Part shown: positions 9,190 to 17,493 of the stretch, one piece after another
Layout of the letters: every line of letters begins with the position of its first letter
How positions within the stretch are numbered: position 1 is the stretch's first letter
From: Flavobacterium sp. WC2421
GTDB taxonomy: Bacteria; Bacteroidota; Bacteroidia; Flavobacteriales; Flavobacteriaceae
NCBI RefSeq assembly: GCF_040822115.1
Contig: NZ_CP162004.1
Location: 186,001 to 250,000 of the forward strand
Length of the DNA: 64,000 nt
Direction of reading: 5' to 3'
Made by a program: the position numbers and the translations under genes
Notes under the pieces: model-generated
What the model saw: only the letters and a program-made list of their open reading frames with translations
Told to the model about the DNA's origin: nothing
Database searches by the model: none

Positions 9190-10653
9190 CTATTTATGAA
9201 GTTGTTCTAATATTTCTTTTACAATTTTCATATCATCAAAATCATGGCGAATTCCCATAATTTCTTGATATGTTTCGTGTCCTTTTCCTGCTATTAAAAT
9301 AATATCATTGGGTTGAGCCAATTGACAAGCTGTTTTTATAGCTTGTTTTCTATCAGTAATTGTCAAGATCTTTTTATAGTTTTGAGGAGCAACACCCGTT
9401 TCCATCTCAGTTAGAATAGTATCTGGATCTTCATTTCTAGGGTTATCGGATGTAAGAATTGCTTTGTCACTCAAATCAGAAGCAATCCCAGCCATAATAG
9501 GACGTTTTGTTTTATCTCTATTACCTCCACAACCTACAACTGTAATCAATTGTTCGTTTTTGGTTCGAATATCATTGATCGTTTTCAAAACATTTTCTAA
9601 TGCATCCGGAGTATGTGCATAATCCACAATAGCAGTAATATTTGACTCAGAAACGATATATTGAAATCTTCCTGAAACACTTTCCAATTCAGATAACAAT
9701 CTTAAAGTTTCTAAACTATCTAAACCTAATTCAATAGCGGTTCCGTAAATAGCCAAAACATTATAAGCATTAAAAGTTCCAATTAATTTTACCCATACTT
9801 CATTTCCATCAATTTTCAATAACAATCCTGACAATTGATTTTCTAGGATTTGGGTTTTATAATCAGCATACGATTTTAATGCATAGGTGCGCTTTTTGGC
9901 CGCTGTGTTTTGCAACATAATTGCCCCATTTTTATCATCAGTATTTGATAATGCAAATGCCGTTTTTGGAAGATGATCAAAAAAAGATTTTTTCACATCT
10001 CTATATTCAGCAAAAGTGGGATGGTAATCCAAGTGATCGTGTGATAAATTGGTAAAAACTCCACCCGCAAAAAATAATGCCTCCGTTCTTTTCTGATGAA
10101 TTCCATGTGAACTCACTTCCATAAAACAATAATCAACATTGGCTGCTTTCATTTCTGCCAAGTAATAGTTGATTGTTATAGAATCTGGTGTTGTATGAGT
10201 TGCTTTATATTCAACATCATCAACCATTATTTTAACGGTAGACAATAACCCAACTTTAAACCCTGCTTTTTTAAACAATTGATACAATAAAGAAGCAATT
10301 GTAGTTTTTCCATTGGTTCCTGTAATCCCTACTAATTTTAAACTTTCCGAAGGATTTCCAAAATAATTAGCCGCCATATAAGCCAAAGCCTTGTTTGTAT
10401 CCAATACTTGTACATACGTAACTCCTTTTACTAAAACTTTAGGAAAGGCATCGCAAACAATTGCTTTAGCACCTAAATTAATTGCTTTTTGAATAAAATC
10501 ATGACCGTCCGAAATAGCCCCACGAATAGCTATAAAAATATCATTTTGCTCTATTTTCCTAGAATCAAAATCTATTTTGTTAATAGCAATATCCGTTGAA
10601 CCGTTTATAGACTCAATAGCTACTTTATATAATATGTCTTTTAGTATAATCAC
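9190..10653 (-). CDS. murE: UDP-MurNAc-tripeptide synthetase MurE (meso-DAP type)
   Basis: MurE ligates the third amino acid to UDP-MurNAc-L-Ala-D-Glu. The 487-residue product has the P-loop GITGTNGKTTIASLL near residue 109 and the central motif TNLSHDHLDYH. It also has the sequence DNPRNEDP near residue 405. DNPR is the substrate-recognition motif known from enzymes that use meso-diaminopimelate rather than lysine, so a meso-DAP peptidoglycan is inferred. Its start overlaps the end of ftsI by 4 bp. Confidence 0.96.
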   Translation of the reverse strand: MIILKDILYKVAIESINGSTDIAINKIDFDSRKIEQNDIFIAIRGAISDGHDFIQKAINLGAKAIVCDAFPKVLVKGVTYVQVLDTNKALAYMAANYFGNPSESLKLVGITGTNGKTTIASLLYQLFKKAGFKVGLLSTVKIMVDDVEYKATHTTPDSITINYYLAEMKAANVDYCFMEVSSHGIHQKRTEALFFAGGVFTNLSHDHLDYHPTFAEYRDVKKSFFDHLPKTAFALSNTDDKNGAIMLQNTAAKKRTYALKSYADYKTQILENQLSGLLLKIDGNEVWVKLIGTFNAYNVLAIYGTAIELGLDSLETLRLLSELESVSGRFQYIVSESNITAIVDYAHTPDALENVLKTINDIRTKNEQLITVVGCGGNRDKTKRPIMAGIASDLSDKAILTSDNPRNEDPDTILTEMETGVAPQNYKKILTITDRKQAIKTACQLAQPNDIILIAGKGHETYQEIMGIRHDFDDMKIVKEILEQLHK

Positions 10654-12653
10654 AATAATTCTAATGTTATAGTTGTGTTTTTTATTATATTCTGACCCGC
10701 TTGAAGCGATTGCGTTTTTACTTTCCCCATTCCTACCGCTTTTACCTTAATGCCTAGATTTTCTAATAAAGCAACTGCATCCATTCCCGGCATCCCTTTA
10801 ACATCAGGAACCAGTTCTTGTTGTTTTTGTACTTTAGCAAAGTAATTGTTATAGCTATCTTCTTGTTTTGGGACTTTCTTATTTAATTTTTTAATTTCAT
10901 TAGTCGAAGGCACATCTGTAAATATTTTTTGTGCAATTCGCTTAAAAACTGGTCCAGCAACATCGGCACCATAATAATTATTGTTCACTGTACTCGGCTT
11001 ATGCACGACTACAATACACGAATATTTAGGATGATCTGCAGGGAAGTACCCTACAAATGAAGAGGCATAGTATTTTCCTGCTCCTCCATCTTTGGCATAA
11101 TTAACGGCAGCAGTTCCCGTTTTTCCAGCCATTGAAAATTCTTTGGAAAACAATTTAGAAGCCGTTCCTTTTTTAACCACATTAGCCAAGACTGCTTTTA
11201 CTTTCAATAGAGTTTCCTTAGAACATATCTTAGGATTAATTACTTCTTTTTCGACCTTTACAATCGTTTTATTCCATTCTTTAATTTCAGAAACAAATTG
11301 TGGTTTCACCATTTCACCATTATTTGCTACAGCATTATAAAAGGCCAACGTTTGCATTGGCGTAACCGAAACACCATACCCAAAAGCCATCCAAGGAAGT
11401 GAAATATTAGACCAATTCTTGTCAGAAGGTTGCGGTATAAACGGCCTACCTTCTCCTTCAAAATCCATATTCAATTTTTTATTCAATCCATACGAATTAA
11501 CGTGGTTTACAAACTTGGTAGGATTATTTTTATAATTATCATAAACCGCTTGAACCATTACCGTATTTGAAGACAACTCAAAACCTCTAGCCAATGAGAT
11601 CTTACCATATCCTCCTGTATGAGAATCCCTTACCGATTTTCCGGAATATTTAACTACCCCACCATGTGTATCATAAACAGTACTTGTATCCGCCACTTTA
11701 TCTTCAAGAATAGCCATTAAATCAGCCAATTTGAACGTTGATCCCGGCTCATGCGATTCAGCTACAGCATAATTTGTAGTTTCATAATAAGTACCATCGT
11801 TAGCTCTTCCTAAATTAGCTATCGCTTTTACCTTACCAGTTTGAGTTTCCATCACGACAACACAACCATGATCCGCTTGGTAATCTTCCAATTGCTTCAA
11901 TAAAGCATGATGTGCAATATCTTGAATATAAACGTCAATAGTCGAAATTACATCGTAACCATCCTGAGGATCTACTTCATTTATATCACGTATGGGTTTC
12001 CATTGCCCTTTCGCAATTTTTTGTTTTAAGATTTTACCGTCTTTACCGTTAAGATATTTTCTATATGCCCATTCAATTCCTTTACCATCAGAAGTTCCAT
12101 TGGAATTTCGACGCTCATAGCCAATCGTTCTTTCGGCAATTTTACCTATCGGATGCTCCCTAACGGTCTTTTGCTCAACAATAATTCCTCCTTTGTAAGC
12201 TCCTAATTTGAATAAGGGAAATCCTTTTATTTTAATATAATCGGTATAACTTAAATCACGAGAAATCAAATAATATCTATTATTATTTGCTCTAGCTCTT
12301 CTTAATTCATTTTGATAAAAACTACTCGGTTTATCTAGAACTGTAGCTAAAGAATCTGATAATGCTTGAACATTTTTTTCGAATACCTCTGCTTTTGGTG
12401 CCAAAGCATCAAAACGTATTTCATAATTAGGAATCGAAGTCGCTAACAAACTCCCATCAGATGAATAAATATTTCCTTTATTAGAAGGAATTACAAAATT
12501 CTTAACCGTTCTCTCTTTGGCTAATTTTCTATAATAATCCCCTTCAACCCATTGAATATTTGTCAATTTCACGGCAATCGCAATCGCTATCAAAAAAATA
12601 GCAAATGCAACCAGATAGATTCGGTACGATATGTATTTATCTTCTACTGCCAT
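10650..12653 (-). CDS. ftsI: Class B penicillin-binding protein FtsI (PBP3) with PASTA domain
   Basis: FtsI is the septal D,D-transpeptidase that cross-links peptidoglycan with FtsW. The 667-residue protein has one N-terminal transmembrane helix (about 13-30), a dimerisation/pedestal domain, and the transpeptidase domain with catalytic STFK (S305-K308), SSN (361-363) and KTGT (511-514). A C-terminal PASTA-like segment begins at LVPDVKGMPGMDAVALLENL (near residue 615). That layout resembles Gram-positive SpoVD/PBP2x more than the E. coli protein. It overlaps ftsL by 10 bp and murE by 4 bp. Confidence 0.96.
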   Translation of the reverse strand: MAVEDKYISYRIYLVAFAIFLIAIAIAVKLTNIQWVEGDYYRKLAKERTVKNFVIPSNKGNIYSSDGSLLATSIPNYEIRFDALAPKAEVFEKNVQALSDSLATVLDKPSSFYQNELRRARANNNRYYLISRDLSYTDYIKIKGFPLFKLGAYKGGIIVEQKTVREHPIGKIAERTIGYERRNSNGTSDGKGIEWAYRKYLNGKDGKILKQKIAKGQWKPIRDINEVDPQDGYDVISTIDVYIQDIAHHALLKQLEDYQADHGCVVVMETQTGKVKAIANLGRANDGTYYETTNYAVAESHEPGSTFKLADLMAILEDKVADTSTVYDTHGGVVKYSGKSVRDSHTGGYGKISLARGFELSSNTVMVQAVYDNYKNNPTKFVNHVNSYGLNKKLNMDFEGEGRPFIPQPSDKNWSNISLPWMAFGYGVSVTPMQTLAFYNAVANNGEMVKPQFVSEIKEWNKTIVKVEKEVINPKICSKETLLKVKAVLANVVKKGTASKLFSKEFSMAGKTGTAAVNYAKDGGAGKYYASSFVGYFPADHPKYSCIVVVHKPSTVNNNYYGADVAGPVFKRIAQKIFTDVPSTNEIKKLNKKVPKQEDSYNNYFAKVQKQQELVPDVKGMPGMDAVALLENLGIKVKAVGMGKVKTQSLQAGQNIIKNTTITLELL

Positions 12654-12991
12654 AATTTTTTAAGAAAACTTTTCTCTTCTTCTTTTTTTACTTTTATCTT
12701 AATTGGAGGAACTGTTGATGGAAAAATTTCTTTCTCAATCATTTTTTCAGAAACTGTCGACTCCATTTTTAACTTCATTAACTGTGAACGTCTGTCCACA
12801 AATTCGGATCGCAATTCTTTGACCTCAGTTGTTAACTGAGCTATTTGAAAAACTTTTTGCTCAAAACGTTGTGTATTTGCAATCATAACTATAGCCAGTA
12901 ATATTAAAAAAACTATAAAACGCCAATTTTTTACCGCGTCATCATCGATAAGAAACTTAGCTTTCAATATACCGTAAATGCCTTTTTTCAT
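12644..12991 (-). CDS. ftsL: FtsL-like small divisome membrane protein
   Basis: This 115-residue bitopic protein has a cytoplasmic N-terminus (about 22 residues), one transmembrane helix near residues 24-40, and a periplasmic region predicted as coiled coil (VFQIAQLTTEVKELRSEFVDRRSQLMKL). It ends in a lysine/glutamate-rich tail. FtsL proteins share topology rather than sequence, so the call rests on size, topology and location between rsmH and ftsI, the canonical ftsL site. It starts 9 bp downstream of rsmH and overlaps ftsI by 10 bp. Confidence 0.85.
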   Translation of the reverse strand: MKKGIYGILKAKFLIDDDAVKNWRFIVFLILLAIVMIANTQRFEQKVFQIAQLTTEVKELRSEFVDRRSQLMKLKMESTVSEKMIEKEIFPSTVPPIKIKVKKEEEKSFLKKLWQ

Positions 12992-13000
12992 TACCTTAAA

Positions 13001-13909
13001 TTATTTCTTTTCGGCTATCCTTAGTTTTGCACTTCTCGCTCTATTATTAACTTTAATTTCCTCATTTCCAGGAATAATTAATTTACCTATCGTTTTAAAA
13101 GGAACAGAAAAATTACCAAAAAAATCACGCTCAGGCTCTCCATCAAACATTCCGTTTTTCATGAATCGCTTCACTAATCTATCTTCTAAAGAATGATATG
13201 AAATAACACTCAACCTTCCACCTGGATTTAAAATTTCTAATGATTGCTCCAAAAATTCCTTTAAAACATCCATCTCTTGATTCACTTCAATTCGAATAGC
13301 TTGGTAGATTTGAGCTAAAATTTTATTCCTAACTCTTTCCGGTAAATATTTTGCCAAAACTTCTTTTAGCGTATCGGTTGTTTTTATTGGATGCACTTCT
13401 CTTGCTTCCACAATTGTTCTTGCCAAAACAGGCGCGTTTTTCAACTCACCATAATCTAAAAAAACTCTTTTCAAATCTGCTTCGTCATACTCATTCACCA
13501 CTCTGTATGCATTCAAATCGTTTTTTTGACTCATCCTCATATCCAATTCCGCATCAAATCGAGTTGAAAACCCTCTCTCCGCAACATCAAATTGATGTGA
13601 AGAAACGCCTAAATCACCCAAAATTCCATCTACACTTTTCACTCCGTAAAAACGTAAAAACCGCTTAATAAATCTGAAATTTTCATTAATCAACACAAAA
13701 CGATCATCATGCAAGGTATTCTCTAAAGCATCTTCATCTTGATCAAATGCAAAAAGCTTTCCTTCAGGCCCTAACCTACTCAAAATCTCCTTAGAATGCC
13801 CTCCTCCACCGAAGGTCACATCTACATATATACCGTCAGGCTTTATATTTAAACCATCTACAGATTCCTTTAGTAAAACCGGATTATGATATTCCATTGT
13901 CGTCGTCAT
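13001..13909 (-). CDS. rsmH: 16S rRNA m4C1402 methyltransferase RsmH (MraW)
   Basis: RsmH methylates N4 of C1402 in the ribosomal P site using S-adenosylmethionine. The 302-residue product begins EYHNPVLLKESV, followed by the SAM-binding motif VDVTFGGGGHSKEIL near residue 30, GILGDLGVSSHQFD near 98, and the late motif SYHSLEDRLVKRF near 237. Two starts are possible: the first ATG (13909) or the ATG at 13897 that gives MEYHNPVLL. The second reduces the overlap with mraZ from 26 to 14 bp and fits family N-termini slightly better. Confidence 0.96.
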   Translation of the reverse strand: MTTTMEYHNPVLLKESVDGLNIKPDGIYVDVTFGGGGHSKEILSRLGPEGKLFAFDQDEDALENTLHDDRFVLINENFRFIKRFLRFYGVKSVDGILGDLGVSSHQFDVAERGFSTRFDAELDMRMSQKNDLNAYRVVNEYDEADLKRVFLDYGELKNAPVLARTIVEAREVHPIKTTDTLKEVLAKYLPERVRNKILAQIYQAIRIEVNQEMDVLKEFLEQSLEILNPGGRLSVISYHSLEDRLVKRFMKNGMFDGEPERDFFGNFSVPFKTIGKLIIPGNEEIKVNNRARSAKLRIAEKK

Positions 13910-14357
13910 TTATATTTCCCATTACATCTTCTGCCAAATCAGCAAAATCAACATCTTCTCCGCTTATTGATCTTTCATATAAATCTTTATCCCAGATTTC
14001 AACAATATTTACTGCTGATGAAAAAACAACATCTTTTGTAATATTTGCAAAAACAACTAAATCTTTAGGAACTAATAATCTTCCCAAAGAATCAATCTCA
14101 ACAATTTTAACTCCCGCAGTGAACCTGCGTATAAAATCATTGTTCTTTTTAACAAATCGATTTAACTTATTAATTTTCAACATCATCAAATCCCATTCTT
14201 CCATGGGATACAGCTCAAGACACGGTTGAAAAACAGAACGCTTCAAAACAAAACCGTTTTGAAGAGATGGCGCCAATTGCTTTTTCAAAGGAGCTGGTAA
14301 CAGCACCCTTCCTTTAGCATCGACCTTACATTCATATGTTCCAACAATTGTATTCAA
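13884..14357 (-). CDS. mraZ: Transcriptional regulator MraZ (probable TTG start)
   Basis: MraZ is an AbrB-like DNA-binding protein that regulates the dcw cluster from repeats in its own promoter. The product has two MraZ domains, NTIVGTYECKVDAKGRVLLP at the N-terminus and VVEIDSLGRLLVPKDL in the second half. I place the start at TTG 14357, giving 157 residues that begin at the conserved NTIVGTYE. The upstream in-frame ATG at 14417 lies within the operator repeats and upstream of the -7 promoter element, and it would add 20 non-conserved residues. No closer ATG exists. It overlaps rsmH, so translation is probably coupled. Confidence 0.93.
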   Translation of the reverse strand: MNTIVGTYECKVDAKGRVLLPAPLKKQLAPSLQNGFVLKRSVFQPCLELYPMEEWDLMMLKINKLNRFVKKNNDFIRRFTAGVKIVEIDSLGRLLVPKDLVVFANITKDVVFSSAVNIVEIWDKDLYERSISGEDVDFADLAEDVMGNINDDDNGIS

Positions 14358-14383
14358 ACAAATAGCTTTTAAATGATATAGAG

Positions 14384-14391
14384 CAAAAATA
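14384..14391 (-). promoter_or_regulatory. Promoter -7 element of the dcw cluster
   Basis: The minus strand reads TATTTTTG, matching the Bacteroidetes -7 consensus TAnnTTTG. It lies 26 bp upstream of the TTG start of mraZ. I see no good -33 TTTG; the MraZ boxes occupy that area. The assignment is by consensus match and position. Confidence 0.7.
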
Positions 14392-14402
14392 TGAAAAATA
14401 TT

Positions 14403-14427
14403 ACCACTATTTACCACTATATCCCAC
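14403..14427 (-). promoter_or_regulatory. MraZ operator: three GTGG boxes at 10-bp spacing
   Basis: On the minus strand three boxes, GTGGG (14427-14423), GTGGT (14417-14413) and GTGGT (14407-14403), are spaced exactly 10 bp apart. The two downstream units form a perfect 10-bp direct repeat (TTACCACTAT twice at 14401-14420 on the plus strand). MraZ of other bacteria is known to bind TGGG/GTGG-type direct repeats one helical turn apart upstream of mraZ. The position immediately upstream of the -7 element suggests autoregulation, probably by blocking RNA polymerase. Confidence 0.8.
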
Positions 14428-14708
14428 TTTGTTGATAAGTTTACCCGCTTTTAGAGAAAACACCTTAATTTTTGGACTGTCAGACTGTTAGCATCTTAAT
14501 AATTTAAGTGTAAGAATATTCAGGCTATCGAAAAAGTGAGCAAATTATAATCAATAATTTAACGTTAAGACGATACTATTTATATTACAAAAAGTCTCGC
14601 GAAAATTGAAATCCAAAGGATTTTGAAGCAATCCATCTATTAAAAAATAAATGATTAATTATATACTCAAAAATCGCATTCAAAAATTCTTTTTAATTTA
14701 TTAAATCA

Positions 14709-14716
14709 TATATTTG
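14709..14716 (+). promoter_or_regulatory. Promoter -7 element for the alpha/beta hydrolase gene
   Basis: TATATTTG matches TAnnTTTG and lies 28 bp upstream of the ATG at 14745. The remaining intergenic DNA (14430-14708) is AT-rich and holds no credible ORF. A 14-bp sequence AAAAATCGCATTCA occurs twice, at 14669-14682 and 14726-14739, flanking this promoter. Confidence 0.6.
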
Positions 14717-14744
14717 TGAAAATTGAAAAATCGCATTCATAAAC

Positions 14745-15518
14745 ATGGAAAAAAACTATAAGAAAGAAGGCAGATACAGTTATTATGAAGCTGGAGAAGG
14801 AACGCCTATCGTAATTTTACACGGGCTAATGGGTGGACTAAGCAATTTTGATGCAGTTGCTGAACACTTTTCTGATAAAGGATATAAAATAGTTATTCCA
14901 GACTTACCATTATATACTCAAAATATTTTAAAAACTAATGTTAAAAATTTCGCTAAATACGTTAAAGACTTTATTACTTTCAAAGGTTTTGACAGAGTAA
15001 TTCTTTTAGGAAACTCATTAGGGGGACATATCGCATTGTACCATACAAAAATGTATCCCGAAAAAGTAGCGGGACTTGTAATTACAGGAAGCTCTGGGCT
15101 TTACGAAAGTGCAATGGGAGACAGCTACCCAAAAAGAGGTGATTATGAATACATTAAGAAAAAAGCCGAAGATGTATTTTACGATCCTAAAGTAGCAACC
15201 CCTGAACTTATTGACGAAGTATATGCCTCCGTTAATGACCGAATAAAATTAATAAAAACGCTAACGATAGCTAAAAGTGCGATTAGACACAATATGGCAA
15301 AAGATTTACCTAAGATGCATGTACAAACGTGTATTATCTGGGGTAAGAATGACAAAGTAACCCCTCCTGATGTTGCAGAAGAGTTTAACAAATTGTTACC
15401 TAACTCAACTCTATATTGGATTGACAAATGTGGCCACGCAGCAATGATGGAACAACCGGAAGAGTTCAATCGTTTGCTAGAAGACTGGTTAACACATACC
15501 CATTTATCAGTTCATTAA
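14745..15518 (+). CDS. Alpha/beta-fold hydrolase
   Basis: This is a 257-residue cytoplasmic alpha/beta hydrolase with no signal peptide. The oxyanion motif HGLMGG lies at residues 26-31, the nucleophile elbow GNSLGGH places the catalytic serine at S91, the acid is probably D203 (WGKNDKVTPP), and the histidine is H231 (CGHAAMMEQP). A complete triad indicates an active esterase, lipase or C-C hydrolase, but the substrate cannot be told from sequence. It is 31 bp upstream of engB in the same direction and may be co-transcribed with it, an arrangement that does not itself imply a functional link. Confidence 0.88.
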   Translation: MEKNYKKEGRYSYYEAGEGTPIVILHGLMGGLSNFDAVAEHFSDKGYKIVIPDLPLYTQNILKTNVKNFAKYVKDFITFKGFDRVILLGNSLGGHIALYHTKMYPEKVAGLVITGSSGLYESAMGDSYPKRGDYEYIKKKAEDVFYDPKVATPELIDEVYASVNDRIKLIKTLTIAKSAIRHNMAKDLPKMHVQTCIIWGKNDKVTPPDVAEEFNKLLPNSTLYWIDKCGHAAMMEQPEEFNRLLEDWLTHTHLSVH

Positions 15519-15549
15519 ATTTATAAAGGAGAATTTATACCTAAAAAAA

Positions 15550-16170
15550 ATGAAAATTAATACAGCCGAATTTGTAATTAGCAATTCAGATGTCTCAAAA
15601 TGTCCTAAGGACTTTTTACCTGAATATGCTTTTATTGGCCGATCAAACGTAGGAAAGTCATCATTAATAAATATGTTGACCAACCAAAAAAAACTAGCTA
15701 AGACTTCTGGGCGACCTGGAAAAACACAACTGATAAACCACTTTTTAATAAACAACAATTGGTTCTTAGTTGATTTACCAGGATATGGATATGCTAAAGT
15801 TTCTAAAAAAACAAAATCAGTTTTTCAGCAATTTATTACGGATTATTTTGAAACAAGAGAGCAATTAGTTTGCGCCTTTGTTTTAATTGACATCCGACAT
15901 GAAGCTCAAGCCATAGATGTTGAATTTATGTCTTATATGGGTGAAAGTGAAATTCCTTTTTGTATTGTTTTTACAAAAGCAGACAAAATTAGCAAAGTAA
16001 AAATTGACTCTCATATCGCAGCGTATAAAAAGAATATGTTTGCCAATAACTGGGCAGAAATGCCTCATTATTTCGTAACATCAGCTACTGAAAATATTGG
16101 AAAAGAAGAACTACTTTCCTATATAGACGAAGTAAATCAAGAAGTTTTCAAAAACAATGGACAGTTTTAA
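15550..16170 (+). CDS. engB: Ribosome biogenesis GTP-binding protein EngB (YsxC/YihA)
   Basis: EngB is an essential TRAFAC-class GTPase involved in maturation of the large ribosomal subunit. The 206-residue protein has G1 GRSNVGKSS (residues 30-38), G3 DLPGYG near residue 76, G4 TKAD near 142 and G5 SATE near 177, all in the expected order and spacing. Length is typical. An AAAGGAG stretch at 15525-15531 resembles a Shine-Dalgarno site but is about 18 bp from the ATG, too far to be convincing. Confidence 0.96.
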   Translation: MKINTAEFVISNSDVSKCPKDFLPEYAFIGRSNVGKSSLINMLTNQKKLAKTSGRPGKTQLINHFLINNNWFLVDLPGYGYAKVSKKTKSVFQQFITDYFETREQLVCAFVLIDIRHEAQAIDVEFMSYMGESEIPFCIVFTKADKISKVKIDSHIAAYKKNMFANNWAEMPHYFVTSATENIGKEELLSYIDEVNQEVFKNNGQF

Positions 16171-16212
16171 ATTACTGTTCATTATCCACTTCAAAAAGAA
16201 GATTTTTATACC

Positions 16213-16244
16213 AAAAAAAGTACAGCTAGCGCTGTACTTTTTTT
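16213..16244. terminator. Bidirectional intrinsic terminator
   Basis: A perfect stem AGTACAGC/GCTGTACT (16219-16226 and 16231-16238) with loop TAGC is flanked by A7 and a long T-run. It lies between convergent engB and the frameshifted membrane protein gene, so it probably serves both. Confidence 0.9.
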
Positions 16245-16267
16245 TTACTTTATATTTTAAAAAGAAA

Positions 16268-16958
16268 CTATTTTGATTCCAACAAATGGATATTCTTTTT
16301 TGTACTTTCATCAATATCATCTTTTATTTCAAGATTTAAGACTTTCCATTCTTTATATATTAAATACTGATATAAAATATAGAACAAGGAATTAAAAAAC
16401 CAAAAATCCAATAAGAATGGCTTAGTGAAAATCACTGAATCACTATTTCCACTTAAAAAGATACTAGCACTACTAGCCAAATAAAGTATTAAGCCGTTAC
16501 AAAAATAAAAATAATCGCTTTTATCCTTTTTAATATTAAACACTAAAAACAAAATTCCATAACTAATTAACAATAGTGATGTAATACCAATTTCAAGCAT
16601 ATTAAATTGCCAATAAATAGATGGATCTATTGAATATTGAATTCCTAAAAAAAGAAGAACTGCTATTAATAAAAATGCAACAATTTTTTTTTAAAAATCC
16701 AATTGAGAATATATTATAAAAAAACAGACTCATTGCAACAAATTGAAAAACAAAATAATAATGAGACAAATAAAAATTTTCTCCTGGCCTTAAAAAACCT
16801 ATTAGATTGCAACAAAATTCAATAATAAACAACAAAATTAAATAAACAGTAATTATACGATACAAAACATCCTTGTTTTTTCTTGCCAAGTAAAATCGTA
16901 TCCCGTTAATAAGTAAAAAAAACAAACCTACTAAACTAACAATAAATGGAAATAACAT
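16268..16958 (-). pseudogene. Frameshifted multi-spanning membrane protein of unknown function
   Basis: Two adjacent minus-strand reading frames, a 118-codon one starting at 16958 and a 110-codon one ending at 16268, look like halves of one gene. The first frame runs through YNIFSIGFLKK and then diverges at a run of nine A residues (plus-strand T9 at 16684-16692). Removing one A continues as IVAFLLIAVLLFLGIQYS and joins the second frame in phase. The restored protein is about 229 residues with roughly seven hydrophobic helices and a short charged C-terminus. I do not recognise the family. Explanations are a real inactivating insertion, a homopolymer sequencing error, or slippage at A9 that yields some full-length product. 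Confidence 0.7.
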
Positions 16959-17101
16959 ATCATCAAGATTTAATTGCAGACTAATTTAAAAATCAAATTT
17001 CCAATTGCACAACATCCCATTATACAATGTACTACATAACAAATATAACTAACTCATAAAAAAAACTAGCGCTAAAAATAAAATTTTCTGTTTTTTGACA
17101 T

Positions 17102-17132
17102 AAAAAAAGGATAGTTTAAAAAAACTACCCTT
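17102..17132 (-). terminator. Probable terminator of the gldBC operon
   Basis: A stem AAGGaTAGTTT/AAACTAcCCTT with one mismatch, followed on the minus strand by a T-run, lies 26 bp past the gldC stop. The rest of 16959-17157 is AT-rich with no credible gene. Confidence 0.6.
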
Positions 17133-17157
17133 AAAATATTTCACTGTTTTATTGCCA

Positions 17158-17493
17158 CTACTTTGTCAACTCTAATTTTTCTGCAAAATAATCACAAAAA
17201 TCTTTCATTGTATCGGCCATTTTTTCATCACCTGTAGCACGATGAAAAGTATCTGACATAGCAACTAAGGTTTGATGAAAGAAAATTTTCATCTCATCGA
17301 CTGGCATTTCTTTTGTCCATAAGTCAATACGCATACTTTCTTTAGTTTTACTGTCCCACACAGACAACATAATCGCTTTCGCTTCCTCTAATTCCACCCC
17401 ACCATCTTTGGCAGACCAAAGTAATTTTTCTGGAACACGGTTTTCATCTAATTCTACTAGAAATTTAATTTCTGATCTATTTATATCTGACAT
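17158..17493 (-). CDS. gldC: Gliding motility protein GldC
   Basis: GldC is a small soluble protein, known from Flavobacterium johnsoniae to enhance gliding and to be encoded with gldB. The 111-residue product (start MSDINRSEIKFLVELDENR, internal ATGDEKMADTMKDFC) has no signal peptide or membrane segment. Its biochemical activity is unknown. The start codon overlaps the gldB stop by 1 bp (TAATG), so translation is tightly coupled. Size and pairing with gldB support the call. Confidence 0.92.
   Translation of the reverse strand: MSDINRSEIKFLVELDENRVPEKLLWSAKDGGVELEEAKAIMLSVWDSKTKESMRIDLWTKEMPVDEMKIFFHQTLVAMSDTFHRATGDEKMADTMKDFCDYFAEKLELTK

Noticed and set aside
13351..13668. Plus-strand frame of 105 codons opposite rsmH
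   Set aside because: It lies antisense to the well-conserved rsmH, has no recognisable motif and its composition fits a shadow of the coding strand.
14430..14708. Search for a small RNA or short gene between mraZ and the alpha/beta hydrolase
   Set aside because: Only AT-rich sequence without a convincing frame, stem-terminator pair or tRNA-like fold.
15525..15531. AAAGGAG as a Shine-Dalgarno site for engB
   Set aside because: It is about 18 bp from the ATG, too far for productive pairing, and Bacteroidota genes rarely use such sites.
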